Shown here: positions 26,439 to 36,108 of the stretch, piece by piece
How the letters are laid out: the number at the start of each line of letters is the position of its first letter
Numbering within the stretch: position 1 is the first letter of the stretch
DNA from: Spiribacter curvatus
GTDB lineage: Bacteria > Pseudomonadota > Gammaproteobacteria > Nitrococcales > Nitrococcaceae
Assembly (NCBI RefSeq): GCF_000485905.1
Contig: NC_022664.1
Location: 1,488,001-1,552,000, forward strand
DNA length: 64,000 bases
Direction of reading: 5' to 3'
Program-made: the position numbers and the translations under genes
The notes under the pieces: generated by a model
Seen by the model: only the letters and a program-made list of their open reading frames with translations
What the model was told of the DNA's origin: nothing
Databases searched by the model: none

Positions 26439-27986
26439 CTACTCACCTTTAATGAGATTCAAGTTTTTTTGGATGACGGTATCTAGATGACTGCCTTGAT
26501 TTTGGAGCGATGATAATTGCTCAGACAGATCTCGTACCTTCTCCTCAAACAAAATTCCATCATCTTCTACATCTACCGCCCCCACATAACTTCCCGGTGT
26601 AAGTACAAACCCACGGTTCTCAATTTCCTCGGAAGACGCTGACTTACAGAACCCCGGAATGTCCTCATAATGTTCCCCTGTCCTCCATGACTGAACGGTG
26701 TCGGTAATCTTTGCGATGTCCTCATCGGTGAAGACTCTTAGTGCGCGTGTCTCCAAGTCACCCATCAGACGTGCGTCTATGAACAGAGTCTCGCCTTGGC
26801 GATCCCTGCCATTCCTAGTCTTATCATTGGTTAAGAACCAGAGGCACACAGGCGACTGGGTGTTGGAAAATAACTTACGTGGCAAAGTGACCATCACCTC
26901 AACGACATCACCTCGCACCATCGCTTCTCTTATCTGATCCTCACCGTTAGTGCACGAAATCATCGAAATATTTGCGAGAACAACACCTGCCTGACCACCC
27001 GGGCGTAACTTCCACAAGATATGTTGTAACCACGCATAATTCGCATTTTCTACAGGTGGTCGTCCAAATCTCCAGCGAGTGTCACTCTCGTACTTTTCAC
27101 CACCCCAATCTTTATCGTTGAAAAAGGGATTTGCCAAGATATAGTCAAACTTCTGATCGGGAAACTGATCTTGCCCAAAGGTGTCCGCTGGTTCTTTCCC
27201 TAAGTCCGCAGAAAAACCTCGGATAGCAAAATTCATCGCCGCGAGTCGCCAAGTAGTGGGATTACTCTCTTGCCCATAGATCGAAATATCGTCGATTCGT
27301 CCACCGTGCGCTTTCACAAATTTTTCACTCTGCACGAACATCCCACCAGACCCACAGCAGGGGTCATAGACACGACCTGAGGTCGGCGCGAGAACAGAAA
27401 CCAAAACCTTCACAACAGATGAAGGCGTGTAGAATTCTCCGCCTTTTTTTCCTTCCAGAGACGCAAAATGCCCGAGAAAATACTCATAGACCTCGCCGAG
27501 GAGGTCGGAGGAGTCGTATTTGTCTGCAAACCCGATGGTGGAGACCAGGTCGATCAACTCCCCCAAGACCCCCGGACCCAGATGTGTACGTCCAAACCGT
27601 TTGTCCAACTTTCCGCGCAGGGATGGGTTCTCGTTCTCAATCGCGGTCATTGCACTGTCGATGAGAGACCCGATATCCGGTTGTTTTGCCTTCGACCTAA
27701 GAGTCTCCCAACGTGCCTCTTGGGGAACCCAGAAAACGTTGTCCTGAGTGTAGTAGTCCCGTTCCTCGAGTTCGTCTCTATAGACTGCAGGGTCTTCGCT
27801 GATGAAGTACTCAGAGGAAGGGTCAGAAACCACATCCCGCACCTTGTCCTGTTGTTTGACGAAGGTATCCGAGATGTATTTAAGGAAAATCAGACCAAGG
27901 ACAATATGTTTGTACTCTGCCGCATCCATCTGCCCTCTGAGTTTATTCGCGGACTTCCACAGTGTTTGTTTGAAATCTGCACTCAT
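26439..27986 (-). CDS. hsdM: type I restriction-modification methyltransferase subunit
   Basis: N6-adenine methyltransferase subunit, 515 residues. The N-terminal helical domain (ADFKQTLWKSANKLRGQMDA) is that of HsdM_N. The AdoMet site is DPCCGSGGMF at about 208-217 and the catalytic motif IV reads NPFF at 286-289, a variant of the more usual NPPF/Y. With HsdS it methylates the host genome, with HsdR it cuts unmodified DNA. It opens the operon hsdM-hsdS-hsdR. The ATG at 27986 has AAGGAG 11 bases upstream; GTG at 27998 is too close to that site. Confidence 0.94.
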   Translation of the reverse strand: MSADFKQTLWKSANKLRGQMDAAEYKHIVLGLIFLKYISDTFVKQQDKVRDVVSDPSSEYFISEDPAVYRDELEERDYYTQDNVFWVPQEARWETLRSKAKQPDIGSLIDSAMTAIENENPSLRGKLDKRFGRTHLGPGVLGELIDLVSTIGFADKYDSSDLLGEVYEYFLGHFASLEGKKGGEFYTPSSVVKVLVSVLAPTSGRVYDPCCGSGGMFVQSEKFVKAHGGRIDDISIYGQESNPTTWRLAAMNFAIRGFSADLGKEPADTFGQDQFPDQKFDYILANPFFNDKDWGGEKYESDTRWRFGRPPVENANYAWLQHILWKLRPGGQAGVVLANISMISCTNGEDQIREAMVRGDVVEVMVTLPRKLFSNTQSPVCLWFLTNDKTRNGRDRQGETLFIDARLMGDLETRALRVFTDEDIAKITDTVQSWRTGEHYEDIPGFCKSASSEEIENRGFVLTPGSYVGAVDVEDDGILFEEKVRDLSEQLSSLQNQGSHLDTVIQKNLNLIKGE

Positions 27987-28124
27987 CCCGCTTCTCACTC
28001 CTTATAGAGAGGAATATCGACCAACCCTGGGTGACTGACCCGACACATCCTGTCGCGAGGAAACTGTAGGGACTTTCTCTTCCTCATGGTTGAAAGTAGC
28101 ACATCGAATCGAATGAACGCGGTT

Positions 28125-29384
28125 TCAACCCCGCCTCGCAGTTGCCGAGGACTTACGCGACACGGATTTACGCATCGACTGAATCTTGTCTATGTTCATC
28201 TCACCCTGAAGCGGTCGCGCATAGAACCGTTCAATCATGTCCACCGAGGTTCGGGCATTACGCGCCAACGAGAGTAAGTCAATGTGATCGCCCATGGTCA
28301 GACGGAACATAATTGCGGTATGCCGCAGGGAGTAAAGCGTCCGAGATTCCCCTGTTGCCGATCTCTTCAGGTTTGCCTCACTCAAAATTTTCTCGAACTG
28401 CCTACGCATTGTTTGCAGGGCGTAATCCCTATTCAGGAGTTGGGGAAAGAAAAGATAATCTTCGGGTCCGGTTGGTCGATCCAAAGACCGTTGTAGGTCA
28501 TGGATCTCACTCATGACTCCAACTCCTGCCTCCATTGATACAACAGCGGTATTCACCGTCTTGGAGTTATCTGTCTGTATTCGCAGATAGGTGTATTCAT
28601 CATTGACGATCTGGACGTTTCGATATTTCAGCGACTTGATGTCACTCGGACGCAGGAAGGTATTAACCATGAAGAGTGTGAGGAGATACATCTCACGCGT
28701 TATCGGATGGTACCGGACAACGACTCCATCCTTGGCGAGCGACAGCGCCGTTTTCTTGAGGAGGTCGTATTCCTCCTTACTGAACCAACCCCGGGGAGAG
28801 TCGACCACCTTTATCTTAGGCATTGGCGGCAAACGATCAACGAGACCTTCCCGCAGTCCTACGGTCAGAATTTTGTTGATGAGGGTCAGATGGACTTTGA
28901 TGGTTGTTGGTCTGAGGTCTCGACTCGACAACGTACGCACGTAGTCTTTGATATGTTTGTAAGTGATATCCCTGACGTTGAACTCAGCAAAGAAAGGCAA
29001 AATATCCTTATCAAGTTTTAAACGATCGTTTTTGTTGAGTTTGGGGTTCCTCTCCCCACGCGCGATGAGTTCCTCCTGCTCCTCCAGCAGAGTCAACGCA
29101 CATTTCTCAAAACTACGATTGTGACGGAGGGGGAGCAGGTTCCGCTCTCGCAACAACACGTCTTCGTAGAACCGCTTCGCAAATTCGATAGCGTCTCTCT
29201 TGTCCTGTGTCTTCGTTGACTTCTTGAGCACCCGCCCCTGCGTGTAGTACCGCACCCACCAGAATGAGGAGGCAGGAATCCTAAAGATGACGAGTTTGTC
29301 AGGGTATCCTCGACCGATTTTCGAAATCGATTCCTTAATGGGAACCGAACGATGCTTTTGGTCTTTTTTGCTACCTGAAGTCAC
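28125..29384 (-). CDS. int: tyrosine recombinase (integrase) of the island
   Basis: Site-specific integrase that would insert the element into the tRNA-Thr gene. The catalytic domain shows the first Arg in NTFLRPSDIKSL, the box SLRHTAIM with His and the second Arg, and the nucleophile Tyr in ERFYARPLQ. The N-terminal part has an arm-binding domain (FWWVRYYTQGRVLKKSTKT) and a core-binding SAM-like domain (about residues 70-190). The first possible start is TTG 29441, which lies inside the arm-site repeats and has no ribosome-binding site; I prefer GTG 29384 after GGAG, giving 419 codons. It lies next to the tRNA, transcribed in the same direction. Confidence 0.93.
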   Translation of the reverse strand: MTSGSKKDQKHRSVPIKESISKIGRGYPDKLVIFRIPASSFWWVRYYTQGRVLKKSTKTQDKRDAIEFAKRFYEDVLLRERNLLPLRHNRSFEKCALTLLEEQEELIARGERNPKLNKNDRLKLDKDILPFFAEFNVRDITYKHIKDYVRTLSSRDLRPTTIKVHLTLINKILTVGLREGLVDRLPPMPKIKVVDSPRGWFSKEEYDLLKKTALSLAKDGVVVRYHPITREMYLLTLFMVNTFLRPSDIKSLKYRNVQIVNDEYTYLRIQTDNSKTVNTAVVSMEAGVGVMSEIHDLQRSLDRPTGPEDYLFFPQLLNRDYALQTMRRQFEKILSEANLKRSATGESRTLYSLRHTAIMFRLTMGDHIDLLSLARNARTSVDMIERFYARPLQGEMNIDKIQSMRKSVSRKSSATARRG

Positions 29385-29424
29385 AGTCTTGATGCTCCAC
29401 GCCCAAGCATCAGAGTAGTGACTG

Positions 29425-29454
29425 AAAGTAGTATAGGTCAATATATACTACAAA
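29425..29454. repeat. inverted GTAGTATA repeats near the right end, candidate integrase arm sites
   Basis: AAAGTAGTATA (29425-29435) and TTTGTAGTATA inverted (29454-29444) match motifs at the island's left end. They overlap the upstream region of int, where integrase binding could also repress its own gene. Confidence 0.45.
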
Positions 29455-29499
29455 GGCGCAACACCTACGTTCATAACACGTTGATATGAAGGGAAAAAT

Positions 29500-29575
<76 letters not shown>

Positions 29576-29586
29576 AACAGATGCGG

Positions 29587-29615
29587 ATCTTAGACGAGCT
29601 GGCCGCTTCAGACAA
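29587..29615 (-). promoter_or_regulatory. promoter of tRNA-Thr
   Basis: On the minus strand TTGTCT (29615-29610), a 17-base spacer and TAAGAT (29592-29587) form a good sigma-70 promoter. The -10 ends 11 bases before the tRNA 5' end. Confidence 0.65.
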
Positions 29616-29618
29616 GCG

Positions 29619-30092
29619 CTAGCGCCAGCAACGCCGCAGCCAACCGGCGTCTGTCACCACGCCACCGCTCGTGTCGATCATCACCCCGCGTTGACCATCG
29701 TCGCGGACGACCAGCGCCCGGCAGTCGCGGTCACTGCCCATTCCCGCCTCGAAGCCATCGGCCCTGACCCGGAGCTGCCAGGCGACCGGATCCGTCGTGG
29801 TCACCGCCCAGCCCATCTCCCCGGGCACGCCGGCCTCAAACCGGTAACGATCGGCCAGCCGCGCCTCGCAGGCCACATCCGCAGCGTCGATCGCGAAGCC
29901 CTCATAGTCGCCCTCGCTCAGGCGGTATCGCTCCAGACGGCTGGCCAGTTCCAGCAGACAGGCACCCGCCTGCGTCGCCTCGACGCGATGCATGGGCTGG
30001 AGGTAACCCGGCACGGCGACCATCGCCAGAGTGGCAACGATGACGAGCACAATCAGCATCTCCAGGAGCGTGAATCCGTTTCCCTCGGGCAT
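29619..30092 (-). CDS. type IV pilin-like protein (PilE-type minor pilin)
   Basis: Pilin-class protein of 157 residues with a prepilin leader cut before Phe in NGFTLLEMLIVLVIV; Glu5 of the mature chain is present, followed by a 20-residue hydrophobic helix. The remaining part has Cys residues at GACLLEL, DVACEARL, DRDCRALV and near the end (RRCWR), allowing disulfides. PilE-type minor pilins prime the type IV pilus. The ATG at 30092 gives the short leader expected. It is divergent from the FimT-like gene, with the tRNA-Thr gene downstream. Confidence 0.88.
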   Translation of the reverse strand: MPEGNGFTLLEMLIVLVIVATLAMVAVPGYLQPMHRVEATQAGACLLELASRLERYRLSEGDYEGFAIDAADVACEARLADRYRFEAGVPGEMGWAVTTTDPVAWQLRVRADGFEAGMGSDRDCRALVVRDDGQRGVMIDTSGGVVTDAGWLRRCWR

Positions 30093-30187
30093 ACCCCAAT
30101 CCTGCCGGCAACCGACCGGCGGTGCCCGACTCACCCGACCGCTGCGCTAGATTGGTCGACCACCGGTGAATGGGATCAGTGATATCG

Positions 30188-30721
30188 ATGCACAGGCAGC
30201 GCGGCTTTACCCTCCCTGGACTCCTCATCACCCTGTCGCTGACAGTGCTCCTGGCGACACTGAGCGCACCCATGTTTTCGGATCTGGCCATGCAGACGCG
30301 GATGGATACGGCGACCGATCGTCTCCATCGTGCCATCCGCTACACCCGCAATGCAGCCGTGGCGCGCGGCGCACCGGTCGTCATGCAGGCGTCGGGCGAG
30401 GGCTGGCGCAGCGGATGGACCATTTTCCTGGACCGCAACGCGGATGGCCGGTATCAGTCGAGCGAGCATCGCCTTCGGGCGGCCAACCCGCTACCTGAAT
30501 CGATTGTCATCGCGGCTAACGCCGGGATCGGGGCAGCGCTGCACTACCAGGCCGATGGCGGTACCCGTCGCCCCAGCGGCAGCCTGCAGATGGGTACGCT
30601 GCTTATCTGCCACACCACAGCAACCAGCGCCCTCCAGGCGGGCCGCTCGATCATCATCAGCGTCAGCGGACGGGCACGGATCGAGCGGGCCGAGCCGTCC
30701 ACTGACGGCGACGATTGCTGA
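30188..30721 (+). CDS. FimT/GspH-like minor pilin
   Basis: A 177-residue pseudopilin-like protein: basic leader HRQR, processing site before Phe in RGFTLPGLLITLSLTVLLA, then the GspH/FimT region with FSDLAMQTRMDTATDRLHRA and YTRNAAVARGAPVVM, typical of FimT/FimU. The mature chain has Gly at position 5 in place of the usual Glu. The stop abuts the convergent ispH stop with no spare base. FimU/FimT and PilE next to ispH is a conserved arrangement in gammaproteobacteria such as Pseudomonas, where further minor pilin genes lie between; they are missing here. Confidence 0.85.
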   Translation: MHRQRGFTLPGLLITLSLTVLLATLSAPMFSDLAMQTRMDTATDRLHRAIRYTRNAAVARGAPVVMQASGEGWRSGWTIFLDRNADGRYQSSEHRLRAANPLPESIVIAANAGIGAALHYQADGGTRRPSGSLQMGTLLICHTTATSALQAGRSIIISVSGRARIERAEPSTDGDDC

Positions 30722-31705
30722 TCAGTCCGTGACGGTCTTGATCTCGCCGCGCTTGGGGATGGCCCGCAGCAGGTCGCGGGGCATGGAAAAGACCACGTCC
30801 TCGGTATAACTGCCGCTGGTATCCGGCCGCTGCGCCCCCCACTCGACCAGCTGATCGATGACCGCCTGTACCAGTGACTCCGGTGCCGAGGCGCCGGCGG
30901 TCACGCCGATCCGCTCGGCACCGGCGACCCAATGGGCCTCGAGTTCCTCGGCCCGATCGATCTGATGGGCTGTCACCCCAAGGCGCTCGGAGAGCTCTGT
31001 AAGCCGACGCGTGTTGGAGCTGTTGGCCGACCCCACGATGATCATGACATCCACCTCAGCCGCCAGCTCACGCACCGAATCCTGACGGTTCTGCGTGGCA
31101 TAGCAGATGTCGTCCTTGCGGGGCGCCTCGATGCTCGGGAAACGCGTCTGCAGGGCGCTGATCACCGATGCCGTGTCATCCATCGACAGTGTGGTCTGGG
31201 TGACAAAGGCAAGATCGTCGGGGTTCTTGACGCTCAGCGCCTGAGCGTCCGCTGGCGTCTCGACCAGGTAGATACCGCCCTCATCGGCACGCTCACCGAC
31301 GTACTGCCCAATGGTGCCCTCTACCTCGGGGTGACCATCATGGCCGATGAGGATGACCTCGCGGCCCTGCCGTGCGTGCTTGCGCACCTCCATGTGGACC
31401 TTGGTGACCAGCGGGCAGGTCGCATCGAAGACATGTAAGCCGCGCTCGACCGCCTCGTCCCGGACCGTCTGCGAGACACCGTGCGCCGAGAAGATGAGCG
31501 TCGCACCAGCCGGTACGCCGTCAAGCTCCTCGACGAATACCGCGCCCTTGTCGCGGAGGTCATCGACCACCAGTCGGTTGTGAACCACCTCATGACGGAC
31601 ATAGATGGGGCGACCGAATGCCTCGAGTGCCTGCTCGACGATACTGATGGCGCGATCGACGCCGGCACAGAATCCGCGCGGGTTGGCGAGTCTTATTTCC
31701 TGCAT
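30722..31705 (-). CDS. ispH: 4-hydroxy-3-methylbut-2-enyl diphosphate reductase
   Basis: Last enzyme of the MEP isoprenoid pathway, an iron-sulfur protein producing IPP and DMAPP. The three cluster Cys are in [21 protein letters not shown] and [11 protein letters not shown]. The length of 327 is normal from the ATG at 31705 ([12 protein letters not shown]); a frame seven codons longer exists upstream. It follows lspA by 42 bases in the ribF-ileS-lspA-ispH series. The small FkpB gene often found between lspA and ispH is absent. Confidence 0.95.
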   Translation of the reverse strand: MQEIRLANPRGFCAGVDRAISIVEQALEAFGRPIYVRHEVVHNRLVVDDLRDKGAVFVEELDGVPAGATLIFSAHGVSQTVRDEAVERGLHVFDATCPLVTKVHMEVRKHARQGREVILIGHDGHPEVEGTIGQYVGERADEGGIYLVETPADAQALSVKNPDDLAFVTQTTLSMDDTASVISALQTRFPSIEAPRKDDICYATQNRQDSVRELAAEVDVMIIVGSANSSNTRRLTELSERLGVTAHQIDRAEELEAHWVAGAERIGVTAGASAPESLVQAVIDQLVEWGAQRPDTSGSYTEDVVFSMPRDLLRAIPKRGEIKTVTD

Positions 31706-31747
31706 GATTCGGGTCTCCCATGACACATCGAAACCGGCCGGATCGAA

Positions 31748-32236
31748 TCAGCGGCTACGCCGCCCGTCCGACCAGACCGTGAGTAGGATCAGCACGACGC
31801 CGAGCGTAATCGCAGCGTCGGCAATATTGAAAGCGGGCCAGTGCCAGCCGCGGTAGTGGATATCGATAAAATCAATGACGCCGCCCAGCCGAAGCCGGTC
31901 AACGAGGTTACCCACTGCGCCACCGAGGACCAGCCCGACGCCGGCGGCCTCGAAGCGCCGGCTGGCGGCGAGGCCGCGGAGCCAGTGCAGCAGATACAGG
32001 CTCACGGCGACAGCCAGCCCACTGAGCAGCCAGCGCTGCCAGCCCGGGGCATCCGCCAGCAGGCTGAACGCCGCACCGGTGTTGAACGCGAGGGTGAGAT
32101 TAAGCAACGGCATCACCGACTCCGGGCGGTACAGCGCCAGTTCGTTCACTGCCAGCCACTTGGTCGCCTGATCGATCACCAGCACAAGCGCGCCGAGAAG
32201 CAGGCCGAAGCGCAGGCTGGTGCCCTTCAACGGCAT
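31748..32236 (-). CDS. lspA: lipoprotein signal peptidase
   Basis: Inner-membrane aspartic protease that removes signal peptides from lipoproteins after acylation. The 162-residue protein has four hydrophobic helices; the catalytic Asp pair is in GGAVGNLVDRL and FNIADAAI. The D-Q-x-T-K motif near the N-terminus (VIDQATKWLA) and FNTGAAFSLL are also conserved. The gene starts 18 bases after ileS. Confidence 0.96.
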   Translation of the reverse strand: MPLKGTSLRFGLLLGALVLVIDQATKWLAVNELALYRPESVMPLLNLTLAFNTGAAFSLLADAPGWQRWLLSGLAVAVSLYLLHWLRGLAASRRFEAAGVGLVLGGAVGNLVDRLRLGGVIDFIDIHYRGWHWPAFNIADAAITLGVVLILLTVWSDGRRSR

Positions 32237-32254
32237 CCGGTACCGATCCGGCCC

Positions 32255-35074
32255 TCAGGCAAAACGCCGGACCTCGCCATCGCCGGCGATATTGCTGACG
32301 CAACGACCGCAGATTGATGGATGCTGTGGGTCGGCGCCCACGTCGGGGCGACGATGCCAGCAGCGCTCGCATTTGTCATGCCCGCTGGGCCGGACGCTGA
32401 ACAGGAATCGCGTTCCATCGGCGAGGTGCGCTGCCTGGGCCTGATCGTCAGCCTCTGCCAGCGGGTGAACGCGCGCCGCCGATGTGATGAGCAGAAAGCG
32501 GAGCTCATCCCCCAGCGCAGCCCAGCGCGCGGCCAGGGGCTCCGGACAGAACAGATCGACCTCGGCCTCGAGTGTGGCACCAAGCCTCTGCTCATTGCGC
32601 ATTGCCTCAATGCGCTTCGCCACTGCTTCCCGCAGGGCAAGCATGCCCTCCCAGAAAGCCCGGTCCATCAGGCCCTCATCGAGCGGGAACAGGCCGTCAT
32701 ACCATTCCGCTTCCAGCGCGGTGCCGTCATGATCGCCGGGCAGATGCTCCCAGATCTCGTCGGCGGTGAATGACAGTACCGGCATCAACCAGCGGACCAG
32801 CGCCTCGGCGATGTGCCACATCGCCGTCTGTGCCGAGCGACGGGCGATACTGTCGGCGCGGGTGGTGTACTGCCGATCCTTGATGACGTCGAGATAGAAC
32901 CCGCCCATATCGAGCACACAGAAGTGGTGCACACGCTGATAGAGCTGATGGAAATCGAATCGTCCGGCATCCTCGATGATCGATGCCTGCAACTGCAGGG
33001 CGCGATCCACCGCCCAGCGATCGAGTGGCAGCATCTGCCCGGCCGGCAGGGCATTCCCGGCCGGATCAAAGCCGACGAGATTGGCCAGCAGGAAGCGCGC
33101 GGTGTTGCGAAGCCGGCGATAGGCATCCGCCGTGCGCTTGAGAATGTCATCGGACACGGCGATTTCGCCGCTGTAATCCGATGAAGCCACCCACAGGCGG
33201 AGGATATCAGCACCCAGGGCGTTCATGACCGATTGCGGCGCGATGACATTGCCACGGGACTTCGACATCTTGTGGCCCTGCTCGTCGACCGCGAAGCCGT
33301 GCGTGAGCACGTTCCGATAGGGCGGCTCACCATCAATCATCATCGCCGTCAACAGCGACGACTGGAACCATCCACGATACTGGTCACTGCCCTCGAGGTA
33401 GAGATCCGCCGGCCACTGCAGGTCATCCCGGCCACGCAGCACAGTGGCATGCGTTGTCCCCGAATCGAACCAGACATCGAGGATATCCGTCACCTTCTCG
33501 TAGCGATCCGCGTCCTCGCCCAACAGATCAGCCGGATCCAGCTCAAACCAGGCATCGATCCCGTCGGTCTCCATCCGCTCTGCGACCGCCTCGATCAGTT
33601 GATCCGTATGCGGATGCAGCTCACCGGTCTCGCCATCAATGAACAGCGCGATCGGTACACCCCAGTTGCGCTGCCGGGAGATGCACCATTCCGGCCGATT
33701 GCCGACCATCGCGGCCATCCGGCCCTCGCCCCAGGCCGGGAACCAGTTGACCCTGGACAGCGCCTCGACGGTGCGCTCACGCACCCGCGAGGCCTCGAGG
33801 TTGAGAAACCACTGTGGGGTCGCACGGAACAGAATCGGCGTCTTGTGCCGCCAGCAATGGGGGTAGCTATGGTGATAGGGCTCGTGGTTGGCGAGCGTGC
33901 CCGTCGACTCGAGCCGCTCGACGATCGCGCGGTTGGCATCGAACACGAACTGCCCCTGGAACTCACCGCGCCGGAAGCGACCGTCATCCGCCAGCGGGTT
34001 CTCGAGCGGCAGGTTGTAGGACTGACCGACCTCAAAGTCATCGGCACCGTGATCGGGCGCCGTATGCACCGCACCCGTCCCGGCCTCGGTGGTGACATGC
34101 TCGCCGAGAATGATCGGCACGTGGCGGTCCAGGAACGGATGCCGCAGGGTCAGATCCTCGAGATGGTAGCCCTGACAGCGCCCCACGATCCCAAAGTGCT
34201 CCACGCCATAGCGCGCCATCGCAGTCTCGTGGAGATCATCGGCCAACAGCATGAACTCGCGGCCATGGTCGATCGATGCCAGCACATAGTCGAGATGCGG
34301 ATGAAGGGCGACGGCCTGGTTCGCCGGAATGGTCCAGGGCGTGGTGGTCCAGATCATCACCGAGACCGGGGCATCGCCGACGTCCACGGCGGCGCCGCAG
34401 CGTCGCGCGAGGCCTTCGCCATCAACGGCCCGAAACGCCACGTCGATGGCCGGTGAGGTATGGGCCTCGTATTCGACCTCTGCCTCGGCCAGCGCTGAGC
34501 CGCAGTCGGTGCACCAGTGTACCGGCTTGAAACCGCGCTTGAGATGGCCATTGCGGACGATGTCCCCGAGCGCCCGGAGGATGTTCGCCTCGGTCTGCGG
34601 CGCCATGGTGAGGTAGGGGTCATTCCAGTCACCCAGCACGCCAAGACGCTGGAAGTCCTCGCTCTGACCGGCCACCTGCTCGGTGGCGAAGCGCCGGCAG
34701 GCATCGCGGAAAGCGCGGTTGGAGACCGCCTCGCCGGCCTTGCCGATCTGCTGTTCGACCTTATGCTCAATGGGCAGGCCATGGCAGTCCCAGCCCGGAA
34801 CATAGACGGCATCCAGTCCATCAAGGCTGCGGCTTTTTACGATGACGTCCTTGAGGATTTTATTGACTGCGTGACCGATGTGAATGCTGCCATTCGCATA
34901 GGGCGGGCCGTCATGGAGAACGTAGCGCGTACGGCCACTGCGGGCCTTGCGAAGGCGCTCGTACACCCCCTCCTCGCGCCAGCGCGCCAGCCTGACAGGC
35001 TCGCTTTTGGCGAGGCCGGCGCGCATCGGAAATGCGGTTCTGGGTAGGTTGAGGGTGTCCTTGTAATCGCTCAC
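32255..35074 (-). CDS. ileS: isoleucyl-tRNA synthetase
   Basis: Class I aminoacyl-tRNA synthetase charging tRNA-Ile, 939 residues. HIGH signature HIGH at 65-68, KMSKS at 602-606, and the CP1 editing domain between ([13 protein letters not shown] and [12 protein letters not shown]). The C-terminal zinc site CERCWHRR with a second pair CGRC is present, as in the bacterial type 1 enzyme. The start is a GTG at 35074 ([18 protein letters not shown]), the usual IleS beginning; a frame extends 23 codons upstream into ribF. It is 4 bases after ribF. Confidence 0.96.
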   Translation of the reverse strand: MSDYKDTLNLPRTAFPMRAGLAKSEPVRLARWREEGVYERLRKARSGRTRYVLHDGPPYANGSIHIGHAVNKILKDVIVKSRSLDGLDAVYVPGWDCHGLPIEHKVEQQIGKAGEAVSNRAFRDACRRFATEQVAGQSEDFQRLGVLGDWNDPYLTMAPQTEANILRALGDIVRNGHLKRGFKPVHWCTDCGSALAEAEVEYEAHTSPAIDVAFRAVDGEGLARRCGAAVDVGDAPVSVMIWTTTPWTIPANQAVALHPHLDYVLASIDHGREFMLLADDLHETAMARYGVEHFGIVGRCQGYHLEDLTLRHPFLDRHVPIILGEHVTTEAGTGAVHTAPDHGADDFEVGQSYNLPLENPLADDGRFRRGEFQGQFVFDANRAIVERLESTGTLANHEPYHHSYPHCWRHKTPILFRATPQWFLNLEASRVRERTVEALSRVNWFPAWGEGRMAAMVGNRPEWCISRQRNWGVPIALFIDGETGELHPHTDQLIEAVAERMETDGIDAWFELDPADLLGEDADRYEKVTDILDVWFDSGTTHATVLRGRDDLQWPADLYLEGSDQYRGWFQSSLLTAMMIDGEPPYRNVLTHGFAVDEQGHKMSKSRGNVIAPQSVMNALGADILRLWVASSDYSGEIAVSDDILKRTADAYRRLRNTARFLLANLVGFDPAGNALPAGQMLPLDRWAVDRALQLQASIIEDAGRFDFHQLYQRVHHFCVLDMGGFYLDVIKDRQYTTRADSIARRSAQTAMWHIAEALVRWLMPVLSFTADEIWEHLPGDHDGTALEAEWYDGLFPLDEGLMDRAFWEGMLALREAVAKRIEAMRNEQRLGATLEAEVDLFCPEPLAARWAALGDELRFLLITSAARVHPLAEADDQAQAAHLADGTRFLFSVRPSGHDKCERCWHRRPDVGADPQHPSICGRCVSNIAGDGEVRRFA

Positions 35075-35078
35075 GGGT

Positions 35079-36032
35079 TCATCCTGCACTACTTGCTTTG
35101 AGGTAACCGTGGTCCACGAACCACGTTCGGGCCGCGGCGACATCCGCGGCGATCTGCTTTTTCAGCGCCTCGAGCCCATCAAACCGCTCCTCACCGCGCT
35201 GTCGGGTCAGGAACTCCACCTCGATCGGACGCCCGTAGATATCACCGGAGAAGTCCAGTAAATAGGTCTCCAGCAGCGTCTGGACTCCATTGACGGTGGG
35301 ACGGGTCCCGAGACTGGCGACGCCGGGCTGCACTCCGCCCAGACCATGCACGGCGACGTTGAAAATCCCGCGCATCGGCGGTGGGTGCTGACCAAAGCCG
35401 ATATTGGCGGTGGGCCAGCCGAGCTCGCGACCCAGCTTCTCGCCATGCACGACCCGCCCGGCAATGCAGAGCCGACGTCCCAGCAGCCGCTCCGCTGACC
35501 CCATGTCGCCGGCCTCCAGCACACGACGGACGCGTGTGCTGCTGACGCGTTCTCCGCCGTCATGGACCGTGGGCATGCGCTCGAGCTCGAAACCGAAGCG
35601 CTGCGCGGCGGACTGCAGCATGGTGAAATCACCCCGCCGCTGATGCCCGAAGCGGAAATCATCGCCCACCATGAGGAATCGCACATCCAGCGCGTCGACG
35701 AGCAGACGGCGGATGAAGTCCTCAGCCGGCTCCGCTGCGAGTCGCCGATCGAAGTTCAGGCAGAGCGTTCGCTCGACCCCCAGCGATTCCAGGATCCGAA
35801 GCTTTTCACGCAGACGGGTGATACGACCGGGGGCGCGGTCGGGCATGAAGAACTCGCGCGGCTGCGGCTCAAAAAGGATGACCGTGGTCGGCAGCCGCAG
35901 CCGCCGTCCAGCCGCATGGAGCGCCTCGATCACCGCCTGATGACCGCGATGGAGACCATCGAAGTTGCCGATTGTCGCCACACTCGGCCGATGCCGCTGC
36001 TTGAGGTTATGCGCGCCTCGGATGAGTTCCAT
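35079..36032 (-). CDS. ribF: bifunctional riboflavin kinase / FAD synthetase
   Basis: Makes FMN and then FAD from riboflavin. The N-terminal adenylyltransferase has [14 protein letters not shown] (nucleotidyltransferase HxGH site) and the C-terminal kinase has GWPTANIGF and the GRPIEVEFL end region. Length is about 317 residues from the ATG at 36032 ([14 protein letters not shown]); two further Met codons 9 and 15 bases upstream are possible. It lies between murJ (76 bases) and ileS, an order conserved in gammaproteobacteria. Confidence 0.94.
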   Translation of the reverse strand: MELIRGAHNLKQRHRPSVATIGNFDGLHRGHQAVIEALHAAGRRLRLPTTVILFEPQPREFFMPDRAPGRITRLREKLRILESLGVERTLCLNFDRRLAAEPAEDFIRRLLVDALDVRFLMVGDDFRFGHQRRGDFTMLQSAAQRFGFELERMPTVHDGGERVSSTRVRRVLEAGDMGSAERLLGRRLCIAGRVVHGEKLGRELGWPTANIGFGQHPPPMRGIFNVAVHGLGGVQPGVASLGTRPTVNGVQTLLETYLLDFSGDIYGRPIEVEFLTRQRGEERFDGLEALKKQIAADVAAARTWFVDHGYLKASSAG

Positions 36033-36108
36033 GTTCGCCATCCACACCCGTCGGATTCAGAGCATTGCAAACCGGTAGTATACGGGAGGCACCCGTATCC
36101 AGCCACGT

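Noticed and set aside
33233-34456. 407-codon plus-strand frame opposite ileS
   Set aside because: Shadow of IleS; composition rich in Arg, His and Pro and no family resemblance.
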